Below, one piece after another: positions 46,871-58,188 of a stretch of 64,000 nt of DNA. Under the pieces are notes generated by a model. That model saw only the letters and a list, made by a program, of their open reading frames with translations, did not search any database and was not told where the DNA came from. Made by a program: the position numbers and the translations under genes. The first letter of the stretch is position 1; each line of letters begins with the position of its first letter. This stretch comes from Symsagittifera roscoffensis. Its lineage: Eukaryota; Xenacoelomorpha; Acoela; Convolutidae. The stretch covers positions 28,463,301 to 28,527,300 of the forward strand of contig NC_087066.1 of NCBI RefSeq assembly GCF_963678635.1, written 5' to 3'.

Positions 46871-47600
46871 AAAATAATAATCGGCCACTCCATTGTGTCG
46901 CTGGTTGTTACGCATCCCATCTATTTAATAAGTTTATCCCATCTATTTAATAAGCTTACTGTCAAGTTTTGATTGACGATAATTTAACAAAAACCCACTA
47001 AATTGTCTTTGTGATAACATTAAGTCCAACCAGACAAGTTCTTTCTTCCTTCAAAATATAGGGCTGTACAACGAATTTCTTTGCCTATTGCAAACAAGAG
47101 ACGAAATAAAACCACAAAACTCTGTCGTTGTGATCAATATCGTAATGAATTTGAGTGAGAAAAAGAAAGGCTTATGAAGCGGTAACTTTTAACACCACAA
47201 GTTAGCAGATAGGAAAGGAGAGCCACTACATCCAAAGAAAACGAAAATTTTTTTCGATGAAACCACAACTAAAAACTTCAAAATGCTGTCTGGAATGATG
47301 TTCTATTTGCGGAAAACACGTCCAGAAACACATTCGACGGCGTTTAATGAAAATTCAAAAACTATTTTCGAGCATGAAAAACTTTGAACTAAAAACTATT
47401 CAGAGGTTTTCAACGTTTTGTGCGCTCCGGAGGAAAGTTAACAAAATACGATTCTGTAACATTCGTCTACTGCAGTCACACATGAGGCTTAAGAAAAATA
47501 GGCCCTATAACCATTGGCTCAAGAGTCAGGGACACTATCTCTTGTGTTTTTGTACCTCAAATCAGTCGGAGCCAATTCGGTTCGCTTGTGACATGAGACT
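46871..47600. other. Spacer between LINE and LTR element
   Basis: Contains a 22-bp direct repeat (CCCATCTATTTAATAAG-TTTA/CTTA) at about 46915-46960. No coding sequence with family resemblance. Confidence 0.4.
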
Positions 47601-48738
47601 ACGACTCGTTACAGCTTAAAGGCTACTACTAAAATATCCCCCCACTCTAGAATTAGAAACGTCCCCATACTTAGGTCTCTAGATACCCAAAATACATGAA
47701 CGCCGTTAAAAACCGGGTTGGAACAATCCGTTAAGTTACTTTTTATTAGACAGTGGAACTTTGATCCATTTCAGATGGATCAACCTAAAACTCGCCTTAC
47801 CTCAACATAACAATTATAAAACACACTCTAGAAATTTAAATTAGTACTCACATTGTAGCACGCTCAAGAACCAGGAAGTAAATAAGTCGGTGAGCAACTC
47901 AAGAATCAATAAAGTAACTAAAATGAGTTTAATGTTAGTCAGTTTTAATAACAAGAACAAGTTTTTACTCTAGAATGTAAGTTCTCGTGAACCATTGGGA
48001 CACTCTAGCTGTCCACCTTTCCACCGAAGGTTCACTCTAGTCCAGTTTAGAATAATACTCCAATCACAACAATCCAGTTCGTGGGAATGCGCTCGTCTCT
48101 GTTTTAGATGGGACAGCTCTACTCTCGATTATTATTGCTACTGAAATTGCGAATAGCAATTTCCCACTGATTTTTCTAGCAACTTTCCCGCGATTGTCAC
48201 TCGATCGTTCTGACTTCTCTTTTTTGATTTTCAGTTATCGCGAGAAAATCGTGCATGACAGGTTCCATTCGAAATTTTGAAAAATTTAATTTCACTCCAA
48301 AATTAAGTGCTTTTTGCTTCTCTCAAGGTCAAACTTCCAAATATGACCGACTGGCACATACTCCCCGGACTCGAGATCGATGTCCTCATCGCGTGCTGTC
48401 TTCTGCCAGTAAGTCCCAGAAAACCGAGTGTTACTCAAGATACAGTGCCAGTGGTCATTTACAGAAGTTTGCAGCAGACTTAAGCTTATCTACACCCCAA
48501 AATTCACAGCCATGTAAAATTTTCACACTATCGCTAAACAGCAATCAAAATCTGCACACACCTGCACCCTTGAATTCTCGCTTTTCAAGCCAATTTAAAA
48601 TTTCTTTTGTCCCATTCAATTAGGAAATTGTCATGCAGCATTTTCGTTTATATAATAGATATAGCATATTAATAACAATATCTTGTTTTGTTAAAATTTC
48701 TTTTTCGTGAACCCAGGTTTCACCCGGATCCACGCTCA
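47600..48738 (-). other. Candidate 3' LTR / 3' non-coding end of the giant element
   Basis: Lies directly downstream (leftward) of the terminal purine tract, where a 3' LTR is expected. It contains five copies of an ACTCTAG motif within about 400 bp (near 47642, 47824, 47969, 48001 and 48033), and CTCAAGAA boxes like those in the spacer at 57.7 kb. It cannot be confirmed as an LTR because its partner lies outside the window. Confidence 0.4.
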
Positions 48739-48742
48739 AGCC

Positions 48743-48760
48743 CCCTTTCCCTCTCAAGAC
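48743..48760 (-). promoter_or_regulatory. Polypurine tract, terminal
   Basis: On the minus strand: GAGAGGGAAAGGGGGG, about 150 bp after the last stop codon of region X. In LTR elements such a tract primes plus-strand DNA synthesis and abuts the 3' LTR. Confidence 0.55.
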
Positions 48761-48907
48761 TCAAGATCCATTCGAGCCACCTGCTCATCTCGCACTCTTC
48801 GCCTTGGAGGTACTGCACCCTGAAGTACTAGATACGGCAAACTGTCTCAACAGTTCCTCTTCATCATCGGAGCTAATCACAATCTCCTCCCAAGCCTTCA
48901 GCTGCTC

Positions 48908-51166
48908 TTAGGATCGCATCCATTCTCTTTGCTCTTGCAACCTCTTTGCTTGGTTGGGTAGTGCCTTCACCCTAGATTCCCGGTTCAAACAAAAGGAATT
49001 GTGCAGGCTCAAGCTCACGTTCTTCGCCAGGTCCTCCTCTAGTATCGATTCCCTCGCTTTGGTATTGTCTCTAGACATTTTACCCACTCTCTTCCATCCT
49101 GTCGTGATTGCATTACGATGGGTTAACAGGGGTCTCTTGAAAACTTCCGGCCCAATCTCGGCCTGGAACTGTCGATACTCCTTTTGATGTTTTCTCATGT
49201 GATCTTTCGTTGTCATGTACAACCAGGACGTCAGCGTCGCCCGAAACCATGGGAAGTACCTCAAACGGCTCCAGACATGTCTGACTTCCGTTGGTATGGC
49301 GAATACCTTGCACGCAGTCTCAAACAACTCGAGTCTCCTACTGTAGTCTATCGCGTATATTGACTCAGCCGTTGGCGTCCCCGCTTCCCGATACTTCGTT
49401 ATATTCTCTTCTATCCATCTCAGAGCCAACATCGTACTCACTACCAAGATCGTCACCTTCTGTCGGTGATCCGGTAGTCCGATCGACCGGATTTCTTCCA
49501 TATCCCATACCAGGCAAAGGTTCTTGTGATCTGGATACCACACCGTTTGCGCCAAACAGTGGCATGGGCATTCTCCATGGGTGATCTCAATGCTCCTGAG
49601 GTTACGCTCCCCCGAGGCTTCCAAGAGAGGCTCAAGCTCCATCATTTTCTCATGCATCGTGTCGTTATCTTCCAGGTTTGGAGTACTTCCCACAGGTTTT
49701 CCGATCACGTTTTGTCTCTCGTGATCGCTTGTGTTCTCTCTCTCCAACTTCAAAAGTTCTTCTCCCCAGATTTCACTCAAGTCATCTCTCAATTCTTTTG
49801 GTACTGTCCCTCTGATTTTTCTCAACAACTTGTGCGAGTGATGCGATATCCTAGCCAACCTCACGCACTTGGGCACTGAGAAGGCCTTGTCCACCAGTAC
49901 TCTCTGGCTGGATGCTTCCACCATCGCCATGTGCAGTGGGTAGTGACTTCCGCACAAGTTGGCCATCATTGACCCTATCAGGGATTTTGCGTTCAATGGC
50001 AGGCCATAAGCTTCGCTCATGGGAAACCCCATTTCTGCCTCAAGACCAACTTTCCAGCTCCGGATGTGTTTTTGAGTCACCTGCAATACCCCAGGCCATG
50101 ATTCTACGCTCAACGCCGTCACCCAATGGTGTTCAGACTCTAGTCTTTCCAATGACTGCAAACTACACATTCTCGAGAAGAATCCGAGAGCTGTCGCTAT
50201 ATTCACCGTGGTTCTCGCGTAACACTCCGCTACTATTTGCACTTCACTTCTCTCCCTTTCCGTGATGTCTTCGAACCAAGTGACCAGGTCTTCTTTTTGA
50301 AAGGACAGTATTCTGACGCATGACCGTCCATCGCAGGTGTGCTCTCCGTTTCCACACGTCGAATCCAGACAGCTACCCGGCTCCAATTTCTTCGCTGACC
50401 CGGGATTGTTCGTCTTTTCGCTTGGCTCTTGCATCTGAGGTAAGATTAGCTTATGCAGCACACTCAACTTTGCCAGATCTTCATCTTCCGTTGGTGCTAG
50501 CCTCACTCGCTCGGTGGTTTCCTCGATCAGACTCGCGTGGGGATGTGGACACCAGGAGGGTCTTAGTAGCTTCCATACTACTCCCAAGTTCGTGGTTAAC
50601 AAGCCATTTCCATCGCCCATGTTCACTTCAACTCTCTTGTTCGAGCGCGGTATGCTTACCACCTCTGGTGTTTTCTCAAGAATCAGGCCCATGCTCGGCC
50701 CCTCTTTTTCCACCGTGTCTATTTCCATTATTCTTTCTGTCCAAAACTTCAGTAGCTCCGCTACCTCATGGTTTCTGTGGGCACCTCCAGTTTCCGAGTC
50801 TAAGAAGGGGTTGTAGGCTATTCCCATTACTCCCGACACATATTGGTATCCCCCCTTCTCGCTGAGTCTCGAGTACTGCTCTGACGAGGCCAGGTTACGG
50901 TGAACATCATGTTCTTCTTCGAACTTCTTATTATAAAATCTCCGCACCTCGTCTAGCTTTCTGTGGTTCTCTAGGGATTGTCTGGAACCATCTTCCTTTT
51001 CTATTCCTGTACTCTGATATACGTTCAAGATGATCGTTGAGACTCTTTTTTCCATGGTTTTACTTCCGCTTGCTCTCTGTTGGCATGCCAGGATGGTGCT
51101 ATCAGACATCATCGACATTATCCATCTCAAGAAACACGTGGCATCCTTTCTTCTAGCCAGGCTCAA
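48908..51166 (-). pseudogene. Region X, frame 5: C-terminal part, unknown function (about 752 aa)
   Basis: Long open frame that overlaps the preceding frame by 4 nt (TTGA: leucine codon and stop share bases) and has no ATG of its own, so it depends on the upstream frame. It is mostly helical-looking and charged, with aromatic patches (YQYVSGVMGIAYNPFLDSET, GVVWKLLRPSWCPHPHASL) and Cys pairs (CGNGEHTCDGRSC, HGECPCHC) that could bind zinc. There is no signal peptide or clear membrane segment, so it does not look like an envelope protein. I do not recognise the family. It could be a structural (capsid-like) protein. Confidence 0.6.
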
Positions 51167-52608
51167 GCTGAATTGTCCCTGGCTACGTGTTGCATCAGTG
51201 CCTGATACACATCTAGCTTCTTGCTTCCCAACTTCAGCCTGTCATACGAGGTCAGTGTTTCCAACTCTATTCCCACCAGACTCCAGGTGAACATTAATTG
51301 TCCTGCAGTTCTAACGAAGGGATTCGCCATTAATGGTGGTGCTGATGAGGGTGTCCTCATTGCTTCTTCAAAATGATCCTTCAACAAACTCTGCCAGGAC
51401 CTCTTCAGATGATTTGCCATTTCTATTTTATTAACCTCGGCCTTTTGCTGGGTGGCCCAATTGCGTCGCTTGCGAGCTACTCCACTGTCCAACTTCTTCC
51501 AGCAGTCCTCCATTTCTTTCAATGTTTCAAGGGCCACCCACCACGTCCGGGAGGTGTTCCTCGTCTTGTTCTTCTCCAATGGATCACTCGTCACTTGCTT
51601 GCCCATGTCCTGATGTGCCTTTGAGATCCATTCTTTGCCGATATCTACTTCCCATGTCTGTCCGTTCGTTGAACCTCTCTTTACGTTTATCTTCTGAGGC
51701 TTGAAGTCTTCCTCCGATGTCGAACTGGTGGAAGTCTCTATTTCCCTTTCTACTTCAAGTGGTCTTCTGAGCTCCGAGCTGTTCTTGTATGCCGCCGTCT
51801 TGCATCGAGCCAAAACCATGGGCGCCGTCTCTCTCAAGTTTCCTTCCGAAACAGCATCCACTGAAGGACTACCCAATCCTTCTACTTCTCTCTTCCTCTT
51901 GCGAGTCTTCACATTTCTGCTTGAGGGTGTTGTAGCTATCATCACTGATTCGACCTCCCTATCCAATCCTTCCAACTCTTGCCTCCCCCCTGCTCGAGCC
52001 TTAAGGATATTAGTACTTTTAATTATATTACTAGTCCCAACCTTATCCCTTTTTATATCATCAACTCTTTTATCTACAGTTTTTTGTTTCAGAGTAGAGC
52101 TTTCCCCACATTTTTCTTCTCTAGTCTTCGATCGTGAATTTCTCAGCTCTACCAGTTTGCTCAGCAGCTCTTTTCTCGCCTTCTCATCCAGGCCCGTTCC
52201 TATCAGAAGCGGTTCTCCAAATCTTACGACTGTGTCCCACAGTTCCTCCTTGAACTTGTCCATCGTCGTCTCGCTGCCCACTTCTTGATTGAATTCTTCC
52301 AAGAACTCCTGCCAAGCATCGTTCTTCAGAGACCCCAGGAATATGTCCCTGTTCCCTTCGAAAGTATTCCTCTCCCTTTCCTCCGAGCTCAAGAGTATCA
52401 TCCCCATATTGAAGGTCTCATTTGCCAATGGCAATTCCAGATTCTTCCGGGGGGACGGATTCAGAGGTGGGGTGGTAGTATCTGCCCAATTCTCCTCGCT
52501 CAAGTCTTTCAGCAGCTCTTGAGTGGTGAGCTCTTCCCCTGATGGCCCTGGTTCAGGCGTATTCCCCACCTCCATGTCTTCACCGGCTTCACTGAGAGTT
52601 TCATCCAT
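51163..52608 (-). pseudogene. Region X, frame 4: charged low-complexity protein (about 481 aa)
   Basis: Begins with an ATG (MDETLSEAGEDMEVG) that overlaps the upstream frame by 100 nt. An acidic N-terminal 120 residues is followed by a basic, Lys/Arg-rich middle with a nuclear-localisation-like KTRKRKREV. A more ordered C-terminal part comes next (TWEVDIGKEWISKAHQDMGK, RTWWVALETLKEMEDCWKKL, SWSLVGIELE-like TWSLVGIELETL). No family recognised. The organisation resembles a linker between folded parts of a structural polyprotein (inference). Confidence 0.6.
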
Positions 52609-54374
52609 ACTCTCTTCTTCTGATTCATGTCTCCTTCTCTCAAGAATTTTCTTAAATCGGTCCTCGACGGGTCCGCTCCTCTTGTCTCCAGGCGTCCCAC
52701 TGACAGTGGTGATGGTGTCGTAGGGTCCAATTTCTTGTACTCCGTCAGGGCTACGTGCAGTTGACCTGCTGCATCTAGTTCTTTTCCCTCCTGTCTCACC
52801 TCCACCTGTTCTAAGCCATAGGGTGCCCTGTATTTTCTCGTTGCAAATTTCATGTCGTCCACCAATGCGACGTGCCCCTCCATCACGATCATCCTGCCAT
52901 CATCCCATATGGGTAGCATGTTCTCAAGTCCTTCCTGCTCAAGAACTCTCAAGACCTTTCGCACCTCATATCCGGGGGGCTGCGAACCTCTCATCTTTTT
53001 CGCTCGCGTCGTCCACGAATTTACCTTCGCCTCGCTAGTATGGAAGTAGACCGCCGCCGTGTAGCCGATGAACAGGGGGTCCCAGCCATCAGTGAAATCC
53101 TTCTGCATTTCCTCCGTCGTCATCCTCGCCATTATGGAGGGAACTACCAAGGGACTGTTCATTCCTAAGGTCATCCTCCTGACTATTGGGAACTCAGGCA
53201 TGGTGGCTGGGAGGATTTCTTTCTCCATTATGGTCTCCAGCTCCCTCTTCACCAGTGCGAAGCACTCCTTCCAGGCAGGAATTCTCAAGATTTCTCGTCC
53301 GTCTGCTGTCAATGGGTTTAAGTTCCAGAGTTTGGGATACATTTCGATGGGACCCTCTCGCTTGCCTCCCATTCTACATTGCGTTTGCCCCCTGAAGTTG
53401 CACACTGTTAGCTCGGCATCTTTCACCTTTCCAAAGAGTACCGTGTTGCTCATTCGCCCTCTGAGCACCTCCTGCTGACACCAATTTAACGCCGTCCCAT
53501 CCAGTATACTGATAAGACTCAAGTGCGTTACAGAGTGACGATACGTTGTCACCAGGGGGTCTGGGAACGCGTACGTCACTGCTGGACCATAAATGCAGGT
53601 CACCACCTCCTCTAGGCCCCGGATTATCCCCATTGGGTCCGACCTCATTGCCAGGCAAAGGTCCGTCAGCAGAGGCATCCCTCTATTCGTCTTCTTCCAT
53701 TCTTCTCTCGAGGTTGGATTCTCATCTTCACCCGTCATGTGCCGATTCTGCATCATGAGGTATTGCACTAACAACGTCTTCAACCCTGCGGCACACTTGT
53801 AGGAGCTGGTTTCAATGCTCGAGTGGACTCTCCCCATAGACAGAGGCTCTCCATATTCCATTAATCGATGAAACGACACCAATTCCCCATGGGTTAAGAG
53901 TAATAGTGCCAGGTACCCATCGACTCGAAGTGTCTCCACTCCTCGACTAAACATGTATGCTGGGCCCATGTTGAACAAGTATCTGGGGTAAGCCAAATAC
54001 AAAGCCAAGAGCAGACTGATGGGCATGCCCAGTATCTCCTGCACGAAGGCTCCAAAGATAGTCGCCGTGGTGCCGAACATTCCTGCCATGAATTCCTTCT
54101 CCCAGCAAGGACTCAAGAACTTGAGAACCTCATAATCCCTCCTAGTCCTCAATTCACCCTTGGCGTGCTCTCTCCAGAACCCTCCAATCGTCACTTCATT
54201 GGCGGCCGAGACAAATCTAGCCACCGTCATGTCTCTTGTTTCGGCCAGCTCCAGTTGTTTCTCCAGAAAACTCCAGACTTGTTTCACGAGGGGTGGTGCT
54301 TCCTCCCTCGTCTTGTTCGTGGCGTTCTCCAGCCTTGGTGTCAAGAATGGCCACCAGCCATTCTCTTGAGTCAA
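52509..54374 (-). pseudogene. Region X, frame 3b: large folded protein of unknown family (about 621 aa)
   Basis: Directly follows an in-frame TGA and is in the same frame as the 54375-54989 ORF, so both belong to one reading frame with a stop between. The sequence is rich in aromatic and aliphatic residues (FGAFVQEILGMPISLLLALY, YLFNMGPAYMFSRGVETLRV, IYGPAVTYAFPDPLVTTYRH, FIGYTAAVYF), consistent with a compact helical domain. No known motif is seen. The hydrophobic run at about residues 110-135 is interrupted by charged flanks and is not a convincing membrane span. A capsid-type role is possible but unproven. Confidence 0.6.
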
Positions 54375-54989
54375 TCAATATTTCATCGATTCTAATTGCT
54401 TCTCCGTCTCGGCCACATTTCTTCTCTCGTTACTGGGACCTCTAGACTTGCTGGTGGAGTTTGTGATCTTCACGTCCATACTCCGAAACCACAACCTGGC
54501 CGTCAATTGGCTTATCGCCGGGTGATCGTCTCTGATGACTGGGCTGAACTTGAGTTGCCTGGCAAAGTTCGATATCTCTAGCAAGAGCACCTCATCTAAT
54601 ACGATAAGGATGTCGGCTAGTCCATAAAAGCCCCTCAGTGCATGAGATATGTCCGCCCATGCCGCCGCCAATTCTGACTTGCGAAGCCTCAGGTTCGATG
54701 GCTCCAACTCCCGATTGGGGGCTGCCATTAGAATCCGCCATTCATTCCCTTCTGCTATCAGGATCAAGACCGCGTACACGAATTGTAGGGCAGGTGGCAT
54801 ATTCGCGTATCCAGGGGATGTGGTAAACACCACCTTCGTCTTGGACCCAAATCTCGAGACAACATTCTCTTGTACTTCATTCATCGCCGCAAACAACACC
54901 TGAATGGCTTCCCATATCTTCCTCGATGGCGGATTTTCATCGCCCTTCAGTTGCTCAAGAAGTCCCACCGCGTGCAGGTGATCATTCAT
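54375..54989 (-). pseudogene. Region X, frame 3a: second half of a degenerate SGNH-like module
   Basis: Starts at an ATGA overlap (ATG shares TGA with the preceding frame's stop). Reading FFQE on into MNDHLHAVGLLEQL would restore a block III-like N-D after a strand, as in SGNH hydrolases. Later ADILIVLDEVLLLEISNFAR and RDDHPAISQL occupy the place of the C-terminal block with Asp/His. The frame ends SMKY, then TGA, then continues LTQENGWW. Assignment to SGNH rests on block order and is weak. Confidence 0.45.
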
Positions 54990-55519
54990 TCCTGAAAAAA
55001 TAGCAGCTCAGGTTCACAGGGCATCTCTGAGTTTATTGCCACCACCAGAGTTAACATCTGGTTTAATTCAGCTCCTGGCAAAGAGTATATCAGAGTCTCC
55101 GGCCAGAACAACTTGGGAGACGTACCTTCGAAGTCCGACCCCGCCACAATGACTACTCTCGCAGCAGCTGGATCTGCTCTATCATAAACTGCCAGGGTTT
55201 TGGCCAGCTGGGTGCTGCCACAGGGCTTCCCGTACCTGGGATCTTCCGCCAATTTCGAGCCTTCGTAAGCGGCATCCGGCAATTCCATCGATCCTGGATT
55301 GAGTAGCTTGTCCACCACTTTCAACTGTGCCGGGGTCGCCAACCTGATCCTGGCGATGCTCGTTCGGTGCTTGGGAGGTTCTGTTATAAGTCCAGGACTC
55401 CCCAGCAGCTTGAGAGGTCGGTAGTTAATGGGTCCCATGATCGCTTTTGTGGGAATTCCAGTCAGGTCTGTTGTCTCCCTCAATTTCGTTCTCGAGAAGT
55501 GCGCCTCATGAGCTTTCAA
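54986..55519 (-). pseudogene. Region X, frame 2b: first half of a degenerate SGNH-like module
   Basis: Same frame as 55520-56362 but after an in-frame TAG. Contains RVVIVAGSDFEG (block I position, but G-S-D in place of G-D-S), IYSLPGAELNQML (block II position, matching FAGAATPQML of the first module) and PELLFFQE, where the frame ends. The nucleophile context is not conserved, so if it is an SGNH fold it is probably non-catalytic. Confidence 0.45.
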
Positions 55520-56362
55520 CTAGTCCACGCAATGACGTCTATTCAAATCCTCGTGCGACACTCGTTCAATCCCCAGGGTTTCCGCTAATTCTCGCCTGCA
55601 TTCCAAACTCTCCAGGTCCAGTTCTTTCACCTTCTCAGGATATCTCAAGCGAGCGGTCTCCATAGACCTCTTTTCCCGCTTGCTCTCTGCTACTACCACT
55701 GAGGACATCGCCGAGCCTGGAGGTGTTGATGACATCACCTCCTCAGATTCCATTGGCGTGGCACTCTGCAATCGGGTCTGGATGCTCCTCGAACCGTCTC
55801 TAGCGTCAACTCTCGTTCCCAAGCGACCAGACAAGGCCCTTGAGGCAAGGAATGGTGGGTTCGGAGGTGGTCCTAAGGTAAATTGGGCTGTCTCTAGCAG
55901 ATCCGACTCTAGCGTGTTTATGTGTTCCTGGAAGACGTCGTTTAGCCACTCTGCTCCCCGTGGTCTATCGAAATGGATTCCATCATTGGAGGTGTCTTCA
56001 GGGAATCCCTCTTTCTCCATGCGCTCTGCCACGTCCAACAGTCTGACAGGGAGCACACTCTTGCGATGGATATCTCGGATCACCTTGTTTAGGTTCCGCA
56101 CCCTCTCGTTCATTTCCAAGGCGTGCTGATCAAACATCATGTTGTAGGGGACCGTACATACTGTCAGCAGGATGGGGTCCATCTGGATCCTCAGCTCCTC
56201 AAGAAGGCAGCTCATCTTGTCGTACAGCCTCATTATTTTCCTCGCTTCTACCCTTGACACATCGTTTGTCCCGGGTTGCCAGCAATTTACCTCAGCATGT
56301 CCAGGGTTGCCAACATCTGTGGCGTGGCAGCTCCAGCGAAACTCAAGATTCCTGTCTGCCAA
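55520..56362 (-). pseudogene. Region X, frame 2a: SGNH hydrolase blocks III-V and linker
   Basis: Has WQPGTNDVS (block III, G-x-N-D), a helix-rich stretch with VRNLNKVIRDIHRKS, and NDGIHFDRPRGAEWLND (block V, D-x-x-H, catalytic Asp and His at about residues 127 and 130). These complete the triad begun by GDSL in the preceding frame, one base out of register. The rest is a Ser/Arg-rich linker. The frame stops at HCVD, then TAG, then LKAHEAHF continues in the same frame. Confidence 0.72.
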
Positions 56363-57645
56363 TGCGACTGGATCCGGGTCAACACCCGCACCAGGCTGTC
56401 CCCTATGATTAGGTGAACTGCACCCTCTGGCACACGAGGTGGCGCGAGATACTCCACCCAGGCTGCATCATGGAAGCAGTCCCTCCTGGCTCCCTGTTCC
56501 GCACTCCAATCCAATCGATTGTGCCTGTGGTACCTTCCCTCTGTATTTTTCTTATAACTCGAGATCACGACGCTCCTGACCGGCTGTTCCCTCCAAGTTG
56601 GGGGAAGCTCCGGTCTTGCCGATCTTTCACGGTTTTTCTGTTGTAATTTCTCGCCTAGCTCTTTCAGGCGCGATGAGCCGCCACTCACCTGACTGTCGCT
56701 CGAGGTCGAGGTTGGGGTATATCCCGGCAGCACCACATCCATTAGTGGACGTACAGGTTGTGTCTCTAGGCCACGCAAGGAAGGCGTCGCGTCATTCGGT
56801 ATCCAGACTTCCAACCCTTCACTCATGTGTTCTCTGGCCTCGCGGTCAAGGTTGAACCGTCCTCTTGCCCTGGGAGCTTCATCCACCTCCATGCGCGACT
56901 CTGGCCTCGAGCTGGTCACCACTCGCTCCTTTGGCCTGGCTCCCTTCTGTGCGTCAAGCTCACGTTGTCGCTGTTCTATTCTCTCCAACTCCGACTTCAG
57001 TTGATCACGATTCGCGGCGCTCTCCCGTACCCTTAGTTCCTGCTGATGTTCAACTTTTAGCACCTCAAGTAACCTCAGAGTCTGATCTCGCTCGTTGACT
57101 GCCTGGTCTCTCTCCAGCTGAATCTTCTCCCGATCCAGCTTCGCCTGATCCCGATCGAGGTTCGCCTTGTTCCTTTCCTTCTGCGCCTTCTCGAGCTCTT
57201 TCTTTAGAACACCCAGATCCGGATATGCCTCGGTCGTCTGTTGCGCTCGCGTCATCGACGGCACCCTACTCGAGCCCTGGCTTGTAGATCTTGCTGTTGG
57301 CCTAGTCGGTAGTGGGAACTCCCCTGCGCCATATTCAGTGTTGTTACTCAGGCCAGGATTCCTTGCCAAGTCAAAGCCCCTTACTCCTCCATCCACGTTC
57401 CAAGACAACCATCTGGTCTGTTCTTGGTTTGATATACCCTCGGTGGTGTACCCGATCATCAAGACAGCCTCCGTTGCAGACTCCCTGCACTCACCCTGGT
57501 CCTCTAACTGGAGGATGGCATTCAGCATCACCGCCATTCTCTCGTCTATTTGGGTGTAGTCCAAGTCCCTCAGGCGTCTGTACAGCTCATCAAGAGTGGG
57601 CTTCTTCAGGGCCGCGGGCATGGATTTCCAGAATCGGTCTGCCAT
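56287..57645 (-). pseudogene. Region X, frame 1: N-terminus, coiled coil and SGNH block I-II
   Basis: ATG at 57645 (MADRFWKSMPAALKKPT). Residues about 143-234 form a long, highly charged coiled coil (LKKELEKAQKERNKANLDRD and following). A basic linker comes next, then HLIIGDSLVRVL with the SGNH nucleophile Ser at about 417, and SFAGAATPQML (block II). The frame ends at DMLR. The remainder of the hydrolase domain is in the -1 frame (VNCWQPGTND). Coiled coil plus SGNH/esterase domain is known from ORF1 proteins of some non-LTR retrotransposons; its presence in an LTR-type element is unusual. SGNH enzymes cleave esters of lipids or carbohydrates; the substrate here is unknown. Confidence 0.72.
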
Positions 57646-58188
57646 TCTTCGTGACTTCGGGATGTATATAGGTATGTGTTAACCAGCTCAAGAATTACCC
57701 AACCGACTTAAGTATTACCCAACTCAAGAATTCTCTAGAAATGTTCCCTTGCAAATACTTGCTGTAGGTGCGGATTATCGCGAGTTCAATCAAGATTTCC
57801 CTTTCTGTTTCTCGCTTCGAGTATAGTTGGATTTTCAACTTTGTTTTTCAAACTTGATCTGAAAACAGAAAGCATATTAAAACCTCACATGTCATATTCC
57901 TAACCTAGAGGCCCCCCTTTTCACCAGTATGGTTAAAATCTTATCATTCTCATATCACTTAAAACAATTCAATTGGAATTTCCTTAAAAGCATGCAGATT
58001 CATTTTATGTTGTAGCACCGTTAACTCTTTTTTAAAATTCAATTGTCATGCCAATCATATCTTAAGATCCCTTTACCTGCGCCGCACCCCAGTACCTAAC
58101 TCAAGACTCCTCCCTCACACCCGACTCGATACCCCCATGTACCCGACTCAGGCGATGCTCAAGTAGTACTTCTTATGAAGATACACCA
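57646..58188 (-). other. Non-coding spacer between pol-macro and region X
   Basis: Contains a purine tract (about 57919-57929) and a strong splice acceptor (TTTCTGTTTTCAG, about 57857), then about 210 bp with three CTTGAG boxes before the region X ATG. It may act as a leader for a spliced X mRNA, or hold an LTR shared by two elements in tandem. Confidence 0.5.
57917..57932 (-). promoter_or_regulatory. Polypurine tract, internal
   Basis: On the minus strand: GTGAAAAGGGGGG, about 265 bp after the macro-domain stop. It shares AAAGGGGGG with the terminal tract. Confidence 0.5.

Noticed and set aside
47347-48623. Plus-strand frames of 90 and 122 codons as missing Src exons
   Set aside because: No kinase C-lobe motif is present, and the acceptor near 48234 does not give a sensible continuation in phase 1.
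52509-54374. Envelope glycoprotein in the post-pol position
   Set aside because: No signal peptide, no furin-like site, no convincing C-terminal anchor in any frame of region X.
48954-57671. Many plus-strand open frames of 60-195 codons opposite region X
   Set aside because: They mirror the minus-strand coding frames, have Ser/Leu/Pro-rich shadow composition and no family resemblance.
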